From NCBI GenBank assembly GCA_028875955.1, contig JAGWTX010000096.1, positions 1 to 7,781 on the forward strand: a stretch of 7,781 nt of DNA, read 5' to 3'. The notes under the pieces are model-generated. The model saw only the letters and a list, made by a program, of their open reading frames with translations, searched no databases and was not told the DNA's origin. The first letter of the stretch is position 1, and the number at the start of each line of letters is the position of its first letter. Position numbers and translations under genes: made by a program. Below, one piece after another: positions 1-5,324 of this stretch. Source of the stretch: Bacteroidota bacterium. Its GTDB lineage: Bacteria; Bacteroidota; Bacteroidia; Chitinophagales; Chitinophagaceae.

Positions 1-440
1 GGGTTGGTATGCATCATGGCAACAATAATATTTTTGGCACTGGCTACCAGGTCCATTGCCCCACCCATCCCTTTTACCATTTTTCCCGGTATCTTCCCGT
101 TTGCGATATCCCCTTTTTCACTAACCTCCATGGCACCCAAAACGGTCAGGTCGATTTTGCCTGCCCGTATCATCCCGAAACTTTCGGCACTGTCAAAAAA
201 AGCCCCTCCGGGTATCAGGGTAACCGTTTCTTTTCCGGCATTGATCAGGTCCGCATCAATCATGGTTTCTTCGGGGTAAGGCCCCATACCGAGTATCCCG
301 TTTTCACTTTGAAAAATCACTTCCATCCCTTCCGGTATATAATTCGAAACCAATGTTGGAATCCCGATACCCAGGTTCACATACATACCATCCCGCATTT
401 CCCGGGCAATCCGCTTGGCTATTCCGTATTTGTCTAACAT
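1..440 (-). CDS. scoB: 3-oxoacid CoA-transferase subunit B (partial, C-terminus beyond window)
   Basis: Reads from an ATG at 438-440 to the left window edge without a stop, giving the first 146 residues of a protein that is usually about 220 long. Together with ScoA it moves CoA between succinyl-CoA and 3-oxoacids such as acetoacetate in the cytoplasm. Residues 43-51 read FQSENGILG, an exact match to the second family I CoA-transferase signature. Its glutamate (Glu46) is the residue that forms the CoA thioester intermediate in this family. The N-terminal NLGIGIPTLV (22-31) is also typical. The gene follows scoA after a 72-base gap with no terminator, so co-transcription is likely. The start has only an A/T-rich upstream stretch and no Shine-Dalgarno, as is usual in Bacteroidota. 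The exact acyl substrate (acetoacetate, acetate or butyrate type) cannot be fixed from sequence. Confidence 0.93.
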   Translation of the reverse strand, partial: MLDKYGIAKRIAREMRDGMYVNLGIGIPTLVSNYIPEGMEVIFQSENGILGMGPYPEETMIDADLINAGKETVTLIPGGAFFDSAESFGMIRAGKIDLTVLGAMEVSEKGDIANGKIPGKMVKGMGGAMDLVASAKNIIVAMMHTN

Positions 441-512
441 GATAAGTATATTTTGTTATAAACGTAAGGAGCAGTTTGTGGTTATGTCAACTGCCATGTG
501 AAGACCTCCCTC

Positions 513-1205
513 CTATAATTTCACAGTTCTGCGCTCGATTCTTTTTTCATAATGCTTACCCTGGAAGATTCGGTGTACATAGACGCCGGCAACATGAACA
601 TCATCCGGATCTATTTCCCCCGGTGCTACCAGTTCCTCCACTTCCGCAATGGTGACATTTCCCGCTTTGGCCATGGAAGTCGAAAAATTGCGGGTGGTTT
701 TTCTGAAAACGAGGTTTCCCATCGTATCCCCTTTCCAGGCTTTTACGATCGAAAAGTCGGCATGAAGGGCATATTCCATTAAATACATTTTCCCATCAAA
801 AGCACGGGTTTCTTTACCCGCTGCAACTTCGGTTCCATAACCGGCAGGCGTATAAAATGCCGGAATACCCATACCAGCCATCTGAATACGGGTTGCCAGG
901 GTACCTTGCGGGATCAGGTCTACTTCCAGTTCGCCTTTGAGCAGTTGTCTTTCAAATTCGGCGTTTTCACCAACATAACTACTCATCATTTTTTTTATCT
1001 GCCGGGTTTGCAATAATAAACCCAGCCCGAAATCATCCACTCCTGCATTATTGGAAATACAGGTCAGATTTTTAACCCCTTTGGTAACAAGGGCAGCAAT
1101 GGTATTTTCGGGAATGCCATTCAATCCGAAACCACCCAGCATAAGTGTAGCTCCGTCTGTAATATCATGAATGGCCAAATCGGCATTGGCAAATACTTTG
1201 TTCAT
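513..1205 (-). CDS. scoA: 3-oxoacid CoA-transferase subunit A
   Basis: This 230-residue protein is of normal length for the alpha subunit of the two-subunit succinyl-CoA:3-ketoacid CoA-transferase. Residues 17-32 (DGATLMLGGFGLNGIP) fit the first family I CoA-transferase signature exactly. The rest carries the family's usual blocks, including a GTEVAAGKE segment and a KAWKGDTMGNLVFRKTTRNF segment (156-175). The catalytic glutamate is in the partner subunit ScoB, which lies just downstream. The enzyme would link ketone-body or branched-chain and fatty-acid breakdown to succinyl-CoA. The ATG at 1203-1205 lies 33 bases after the stop of the lipoprotein gene, which fits an operon. A partial TACCTTTA box (1223-1230) sits in that gap but has no -33 partner. 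The protein looks intact with no odd features. Confidence 0.95.
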   Translation of the reverse strand: MNKVFANADLAIHDITDGATLMLGGFGLNGIPENTIAALVTKGVKNLTCISNNAGVDDFGLGLLLQTRQIKKMMSSYVGENAEFERQLLKGELEVDLIPQGTLATRIQMAGMGIPAFYTPAGYGTEVAAGKETRAFDGKMYLMEYALHADFSIVKAWKGDTMGNLVFRKTTRNFSTSMAKAGNVTIAEVEELVAPGEIDPDDVHVAGVYVHRIFQGKHYEKRIERRTVKL

Positions 1206-1238
1206 AGGGCAATCGTTGACAGTAAAGGTAAGAAATGC

Positions 1239-1625
1239 TCAATGAGCTGCCTGACCATATTTTCCAAAGACGCGGTTTTTCTCGCGGGTGGCATAGAGAT
1301 CGATCGAATCCACCAGTATCTTAAATGCCTGCGGATGGGATTCATAGTATCTCATCGTACTATCAAATTGTCCCTTTCTGATATGGTGCAGGGCATATAC
1401 TTCTTCGTATAGCCGGATGTTTTCTTTTCTTTTTGCTGCGGTGCTGTCTTTGGCCAGTATCCGGAGATACAATTCATCCGACTTCATCAAATCCCACATG
1501 ATATGTTTCATGCTATCCAGAACTATCAGGTGCGGATCGGCAGCGGGTTTGCAGGAACTGGCTGCCAGAAAGGACAGCAGAACCAGACAGAGGGCCAGAT
1601 ATTGTATGGGGATCCTTTTGTTCAT
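1239..1625 (-). CDS. DUF4296 family lipoprotein
   Basis: A 128-residue lipoprotein. The N-terminus has basic residues (MNKR), a hydrophobic core and a lipobox-like ASSC, with Cys25 as the lipid-bearing residue. The residues after Cys25 (KPAADP) lack the acidic run that directs Bacteroidota lipoproteins to the cell surface, so a periplasm-facing position is more likely (inference). The mature part matches the DUF4296 pattern as I know it: a leading DSMKHIMWDLMKSDELY helix, then a C-terminal block containing GQFDSTMRYYESHPQAFKILVDSI (roughly 84-108; FDSTMRYY is the core). The molecular function of this Bacteroidota-restricted family is unknown. It sits between porD (51-base gap) and scoA (33-base gap) and probably shares their transcript. 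A tiny upstream ORF ends in an ATGA overlap with this start, which may couple translation. Confidence 0.85.
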   Translation of the reverse strand: MNKRIPIQYLALCLVLLSFLAASSCKPAADPHLIVLDSMKHIMWDLMKSDELYLRILAKDSTAAKRKENIRLYEEVYALHHIRKGQFDSTMRYYESHPQAFKILVDSIDLYATREKNRVFGKYGQAAH

Positions 1626-1676
1626 TGTGCAGCTTTTAATTCCGGATTGTTTTTCATGGTTTCTATCTTCGCAAGA

Positions 1677-2600
1677 TCATCTGAGCTCCTGTCTGTACCG
1701 GGAAGCGTTGATCACATCAATTTCACTCAGGATGGCCATTGCTTTCTCCTTTTGATCAACGGTTCCTTTTTTAAATAGGCCGATCAGTTCTTCCGCCTTC
1801 CCCTGCAGAAAGAATTGCAGGATCATCGTATTCGCATTCTCCTTATTAAACGCCTGCAACTGGGCAAGTGCCTGCAGGATATTGTTACGCGCATCCGTTT
1901 CCTTATCAAACATCTGATCCAACCCGGACCGGTAATAAGCATAGATGATATCGTGTATCACATTATAACGGGTATTGATCAGGTTCTCATTTAACCAATA
2001 CCGGTTCCTCGATCCATCAAATACGCGCCATCCTGATATATTACTTCCTTCCGGTGCGTTGTTCACGATGTTCTGTGCTTTCCGGAAATAGGTTTCACCG
2101 CCCTTGGGAGAAAAGGAATCATAATCCAGACCAATGATCATATAGGCATAATAGGCAAAAATGGCCGTGAGATTGGCGGCTGCCGCATCTGTACCCTGTA
2201 CCCGGTTCTCATTGAACTCCACTGGCTGGAATTCCACATATTTGAAGGAAACATCAGGATCTATGTAATTAACGGTGGCAGCCTGGTAAGAGGTATTGTA
2301 TACCGGTCTGGCTGCCTGAATGGTCAGGGAAGCCTTGTAGATATTGGTCGCTACGATGCTTTCAATATTCAGGATAAAACTACAGGTGATCTTTTCGTTT
2401 TGCTGAAATGTGCCGCTGGTCCATTTGCGGTTGTTCATCAGGTTATTCAGCTGGGTCTGCAGGGTGACAAATATCTTCTTATCAACAGTAGAGTTTACCC
2501 TCGATGCAACCACATTGACCCTTGCCTGCAACTCCTGGGCAACAAGCGGGTGACTGAACAAGACAGCCGACAAGAGTATCCCGAATATTTTATTCCGCAT
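1677..2600 (-). CDS. porD: DUF4835 family protein, type IX secretion system protein PorD
   Basis: I place the start at the ATG at 2598-2600, giving 307 residues that begin MRNKIFGILLSAVLFSHPLVAQ. This is a clean Sec signal peptide with likely cleavage near the VAQ. An in-frame start 27 bases upstream would add nine residues ahead of the signal and is less likely. The mature protein fits DUF4835, named PorD in type IX secretion annotations: an early ELQARVNVVASRV stretch, then a LNNLMNNRKW block (family pattern: N-rich followed by KW), and a mid-region with FAYYAYMIIGLDYDSFSPKGG. It should be periplasmic or associated with the outer membrane. Its precise role in type IX secretion is not settled. 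The start overlaps the end of coaBC by 11 bases, which suggests translational coupling. The coaBC-porD order is common in Bacteroidota. The usual next gene recN is not here; a DUF4296 lipoprotein follows instead. Confidence 0.88.
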   Translation of the reverse strand: MRNKIFGILLSAVLFSHPLVAQELQARVNVVASRVNSTVDKKIFVTLQTQLNNLMNNRKWTSGTFQQNEKITCSFILNIESIVATNIYKASLTIQAARPVYNTSYQAATVNYIDPDVSFKYVEFQPVEFNENRVQGTDAAAANLTAIFAYYAYMIIGLDYDSFSPKGGETYFRKAQNIVNNAPEGSNISGWRVFDGSRNRYWLNENLINTRYNVIHDIIYAYYRSGLDQMFDKETDARNNILQALAQLQAFNKENANTMILQFFLQGKAEELIGLFKKGTVDQKEKAMAILSEIDVINASRYRQELR

Positions 2601-3789
2601 GCAAATGAGAGATAATAAATGAAACAATATCTTCCGCGATGGCTTTTTTGGATTTGAGTGCTGTCACCCATTCCTCACCGGATTTATCCAGGATGGTAAC
2701 TTTGTTGGTGTTCACACCAAAACCCGCGGCTTCGTCACGCAATGAGTTTAAGACAATACAATCGGCATTCTTGCTTTTGAGTTTTGAAAGTGCATTGGCC
2801 TTCTCATTTTCCGTTTCCAGGGCAAAACCCACCACGTATTGCTTTTGGGTCTTCCGGGTACCAATATATTTCAGAATGTCATTTGTTGGGGAAAGGCTTA
2901 TGGAAAGAGCCGCAGACTGTTTTTTTATTTTTTCAGCTGCAACAACGGAAGGACTGAAGTCTGCAACGGCCGCCGACATGATTGCGATATCCGTTTCTGG
3001 AAATAGGGCTTCACAGGCTGCAAACATTTCTGCTGCCGAGACCACTTTCTGAATGTTTATCCCCCGAAACTGGATTTTTTCATGCGTAGGCCCGGTGATC
3101 AATGTAACATCCGCCCCCTGCAGGTACATGGCTTCTGCCAATGCAAAACCCATTTTACCTGAAGAATGGTTTCCGATAAACCTTACCGGATCGATGGCTT
3201 CATACGTGGGTCCGGCAGTGATCATGACTTTTTTTCCCTGCAATGCCGTGCCCCTGAAAAATGTTTCCAGGATACATACCAGGATATCTTCCGGCTCCGC
3301 CATTCTTCCCTCCCCGATAAGACCACTGGCCAGTTCCCCGTGCGCAACCGTCATCAGATGGTTTCCATATTCGCCGAGCAGCTGTATGTTTTTTTGGGTA
3401 GCGGGATGCCGCCACATGTCTTCATCCATGGCAGGAGCGATCATTACAGGACAGGTGGCTGAAAGATATACCGCCAGTAACAGGTTATCACAAAGACCCT
3501 GGGCCATTTTTGCCAGCGTATTGCAACTGGCAGGCGCAATAACAAAAAGATCCGCCCATCTGCCTAACATGACATGGTTGGACCATTGGGCGCCATCGGC
3601 CAAACCGATGACAACTTTGTTTTTTGACAGGGTTTCCAAAACCAGCGGCGAAACAAAATCCGCAGCAGCCGGAGTCATAATCACTTTGACTTCCGCACCC
3701 TGTTTGATCAGTATCCTGACCAGTAAGATGGTCTTATAGGCAGCAATACTGCCAGATATCCCGATTAATATTTTTTTTCCCTGAAGCAT
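2590..3789 (-). CDS. coaBC: Bifunctional phosphopantothenoylcysteine decarboxylase / phosphopantothenate-cysteine ligase
   Basis: A 399-residue cytoplasmic enzyme for two steps of CoA synthesis: joining 4'-phosphopantothenate to cysteine (CoaB), then decarboxylating the product with FMN (CoaC). The CoaC half (about 1-180) has the flavin-binding GISGSIAAYK (10-19), the active-site histidine in NHVMLGRWAD (His72), the APAMDEDMW substrate motif (118-126) and the clamp ASGLIGEGRM (154-163). The CoaB half (about 185-399) has TAGPTYEAIDPVRFIGNHSSGKMG, spanning 191-214, and EKIKK (286-290) with the expected active-site lysine. Compared with the E. coli enzyme, the PxMNxxMW asparagine is Asp122 and the clamp cysteine is Ser155. 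The gene lies downstream of a strong terminator, so it probably has its own promoter in the 100 bases upstream. It overlaps porD by 11 bases. Confidence 0.97.
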   Translation of the reverse strand: MLQGKKILIGISGSIAAYKTILLVRILIKQGAEVKVIMTPAAADFVSPLVLETLSKNKVVIGLADGAQWSNHVMLGRWADLFVIAPASCNTLAKMAQGLCDNLLLAVYLSATCPVMIAPAMDEDMWRHPATQKNIQLLGEYGNHLMTVAHGELASGLIGEGRMAEPEDILVCILETFFRGTALQGKKVMITAGPTYEAIDPVRFIGNHSSGKMGFALAEAMYLQGADVTLITGPTHEKIQFRGINIQKVVSAAEMFAACEALFPETDIAIMSAAVADFSPSVVAAEKIKKQSAALSISLSPTNDILKYIGTRKTQKQYVVGFALETENEKANALSKLKSKNADCIVLNSLRDEAAGFGVNTNKVTILDKSGEEWVTALKSKKAIAEDIVSFIISHLHAE

Positions 3790-3831
3790 ATTTGCAATTC
3801 ATAAAACATGAAAACCGGATAACCCTGAAAA

Positions 3832-3857
3832 CTATCGATAGCGGGTGGCATCCGCTA
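3832..3857. repeat. Palindrome plus small hairpin upstream of coaBC
   Basis: Two overlapping inverted repeats lie in the coaBC upstream region. CTATCGATAG (3832-3841) is a perfect 10-base palindrome. TAGCGG (3839-3844) and CCGCTA (3852-3857) form a 6-bp stem around a 7-base loop. The two share three bases, so they could be alternative structures in a leader RNA, an operator site, or part of a dispersed intergenic repeat. No function can be assigned from this copy alone. Confidence 0.4.
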
Positions 3858-3892
3858 ACAGGCCAATCCTTCACTTCGACACTCAAAATAAC

Positions 3893-3923
3893 AAAAAACG
3901 ACAGCTTATCACTGTCGTTTTTT
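3893..3923 (-). terminator. Intrinsic terminator after rpoZ (symmetrical)
   Basis: AAAAAACGACAG (3893-3904) and CTGTCGTTTTTT (3912-3923) are exact reverse complements, giving a 12-bp stem with a 7-base loop. The A and T runs supply a U-tract on either strand. It starts 23 bases downstream of the rpoZ stop codon. It should therefore end the bamD-rpoZ transcript before coaBC, and it could also stop any antisense transcript entering from the left. Confidence 0.88.
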
Positions 3924-3945
3924 AATCATTTATGAAATCCTTGGC

Positions 3946-4290
3946 TTATCTGAAAAGATCGTTGTCATCATTTCTTCTGTAATAGATCTTATCCTCCATA
4001 AATTCCTGGGTGGCAAGGATGGCAGGATTCGGCATTTTCTCGTAGGCACGGGAGATCTCGATCTGCTCCTTGTTCTCATGAATCTCTTCCAGGCTGTCTG
4101 TATGGCTGGCGAATTCCTCCAGTTTGTTATGCAGCTCTTCCCGCAGGGATATGTTGATCTGATTGGCCCTTCTGGCGATGATAGCAATAGACTCATAGAG
4201 GTTGCCGGTCTTTCCCTTTATGTCGATCAGGCTCTTGGTTTCAACAACACTAGGGGTATTAGCGCCCATTTGTCTTCTTAGCTTGCTCAT
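3946..4290 (-). CDS. rpoZ: DNA-directed RNA polymerase omega subunit (Rpb6-like)
   Basis: This 114-residue protein matches the Bacteroidota type of omega subunit, which aids folding and assembly of the beta' subunit in RNA polymerase. The core is TGNLYESIAIIARRANQI (28-45), equivalent to the conserved helix of the omega/Rpb6 family. It is followed by a long acidic region and a lineage-typical end with YEKMPNPAILATQEFMEDKI (83-102). The first ATG (4288-4290) overlaps bamD by 32 bases and has an A-rich upstream stretch that favours it. A second ATG at 4267-4269 (Met8) would overlap by 11 bases and cannot be excluded. The overlap implies co-transcription and probably coupled translation with bamD. 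A strong terminator follows the stop codon. Confidence 0.92.
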   Translation of the reverse strand: MSKLRRQMGANTPSVVETKSLIDIKGKTGNLYESIAIIARRANQINISLREELHNKLEEFASHTDSLEEIHENKEQIEISRAYEKMPNPAILATQEFMEDKIYYRRNDDNDLFR

Positions 4291-5086
4291 TTTTCAGATT
4301 TTTTAAAATGTTATTGGTTTGTGTTTTGTATTTGGTTACTTCTGCCAACAGCTTGCTTTCTGCAAATCGTTCAGCGAAGTCGTTACATTCAGAAATCACT
4401 TTTTCATAACGCTCGGTTTGCTTATCCTCGTAACTCATCTCTGCATATTTGAAATAAGCTTTGATGACCTGCAACTTGTATTCATCGGATTTCTTTGAAT
4501 CGGGGAAATCGTCAGATACATTTGCAAAAGATATGGCAGCGGCCTTGTAATACCCGAGATTATAATACAACTCGGCGCTTTTATATTCTTTCAGCTCCAG
4601 TTTTTCCCTGCATTTGTCAATGATCACAGAAGCATCCTTTACACGGGTGGATGTCGGGTGTGTATTGATAAACGCCTGCATCAGCTGCATGGTCTTGTTG
4701 GTATTGGTCTGGTCCAGCTCAACCTTGGGTGATTGCTTGAAAAAACAAAGGGCACGCATATAATCGCACTCTTCACCCTTGGGACTGGTCGGGAAATTCT
4801 CAACAAAACTTTTGAACAGGTTTTCGGCATTCAGATAATCATCCTGGTAATAATAAGAGTACGCGAATTTGTAGTACATGTCTTCGTATCGCGTAGATCC
4901 TTTTACATAGGGGAATATATCTTCAAAAAGCTGTTGTGCGTAACTGTAATTCTTGCTCGCATAGTATTGTTCGGCCATTTTGTATTTGTACTCATAATCC
5001 TTGCTCTTCATAATCTTCCCAAACTTATTGGAGCAGGAAGAACCCAGCAGTACTACCGATAATAATAACAGAACGATCCTATTCAT
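4259..5086 (-). CDS. bamD: Outer membrane protein assembly factor BamD (TPR lipoprotein)
   Basis: I start it at the ATG at 5084-5086, giving 275 residues. A TTG four codons upstream is in frame, but it lies within the predicted promoter -7 box and is unlikely to be used. The N-terminus is a lipoprotein signal, MNRIVLLLLSVVLLGSSC, with the lipidated Cys18. The rest is helical repeats of TPR type, recognisable in KYKMAEQYYASKNYSYAQQL and in AYSYYYQDDYLNAENLFKSF. Both resemble BamD/YfiO repeats, and YNLGYYKAAAISFANVSDDF is a later one. BamD sits on the periplasmic face of the outer membrane and works with BamA to insert beta-barrel proteins. The total length is typical. The C-terminal end is lysine- and asparagine-rich. 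It heads a bamD-rpoZ transcription unit, as is common in Bacteroidota. Confidence 0.92.
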   Translation of the reverse strand: MNRIVLLLLSVVLLGSSCSNKFGKIMKSKDYEYKYKMAEQYYASKNYSYAQQLFEDIFPYVKGSTRYEDMYYKFAYSYYYQDDYLNAENLFKSFVENFPTSPKGEECDYMRALCFFKQSPKVELDQTNTNKTMQLMQAFINTHPTSTRVKDASVIIDKCREKLELKEYKSAELYYNLGYYKAAAISFANVSDDFPDSKKSDEYKLQVIKAYFKYAEMSYEDKQTERYEKVISECNDFAERFAESKLLAEVTKYKTQTNNILKNLKNEQAKKTNGR

Positions 5087-5095
5087 ACAAGTTGG

Positions 5096-5126
5096 CAAAA
5101 TTAGTTATTTGCGGGCAATTTATAAA
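5096..5126 (-). promoter_or_regulatory. Putative bamD promoter (Bacteroidota type)
   Basis: On the minus strand, TAATTTTG (5096-5103) matches the Bacteroidota -7 consensus TAnnTTTG at all defined positions. TTTA (5123-5126) lies 19 bases upstream and matches the -33 TTTG at three of four bases. Transcription would begin close to 5092, leaving a leader of only about six bases before the bamD ATG. The spacing supports it, but no start site has been measured. Confidence 0.55.
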
Positions 5127-5148
5127 GTCCGATTCGTGTTTGGGCGAG

Positions 5149-5162
5149 TTCTTAGTTAAGAA
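5149..5162. repeat. Short palindrome upstream of bamD
   Basis: TTCTTA (5149-5154) and TAAGAA (5157-5162) form a perfect inverted repeat with a 2-base centre, roughly 25 bases upstream of the bamD -33 element. This could be a regulator site. It is short and A/T-rich, so chance is a reasonable alternative. The surrounding 5104-5275 stretch shows no gene. Confidence 0.25.
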
Positions 5163-5275
5163 TTCCACAAAAAGGCTGAAAATCAGGACTTAATTGCTGT
5201 TTTTACCGCCGGGAACCCGGGGATAGGGGTATTGATTTCTTCAAACTGGAATCAGGCCCATCCCTTTTTAACAAT

Positions 5276-5306
5276 ACGAAGGGCCGCCTGACAGGCAGCC
5301 CTTCGT
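5276..5306 (-). terminator. Terminator hairpin after rpsA
   Basis: ACGAAGGGC (5276-5284) pairs with GCCCTTCGT (5298-5306). An inner GCCT/AGGC pairing around a 3-base loop extends the hairpin after one mismatch. It lies 18 bases beyond the rpsA stop. The tail on the minus strand (TATTGTT) is a modest U-tract, while the plus-strand side (TTTATTTT) is richer in T. It very probably separates rpsA from bamD. Confidence 0.78.
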
Positions 5307-5324
5307 TTATTTTACGGAAAACGA

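Noticed and set aside
4..437. Plus-strand open frames of 91 and 142 codons at the left edge
   Set aside because: They lie antisense to scoB, whose minus-strand translation matches the CoA-transferase signature exactly. The plus-strand products have no recognisable domain.
471..494. GCAGTT/AACTGC inverted repeat between scoA and scoB
   Set aside because: It has only six pairs around a 12-base loop and no U-tract, so it does not qualify as a terminator and gives no reason to split scoA from scoB.
1223..1230. TACCTTTA box upstream of scoA as a separate promoter
   Set aside because: The last base departs from TAnnTTTG and no -33 TTG-like element lies 19-21 bases upstream. The short gap fits read-through from the lipoprotein gene better.
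3053..3739. A 228-codon plus-strand open frame
   Set aside because: It is a shadow of coaBC on the opposite strand. The minus-strand protein has all the expected motifs; this product has none.
3827..3834. TAGTTTTC as a firm coaBC promoter
   Set aside because: It is one base off consensus and the best -33 candidate is only a TTAG at 20-base spacing. Too weak to annotate, although some promoter is expected here.
3930..4196. An 88-codon minus-strand frame rich in Arg, Ser and Pro
   Set aside because: It is an out-of-frame reading of rpoZ and runs into the terminator region. The rpoZ frame is clearly the real one.
5209..5220. CCGGG-AA-CCCGG inverted repeat between rpsA and bamD
   Set aside because: It has five pairs with a 2-base centre, too tight to fold as an RNA hairpin and too short to claim as an operator.
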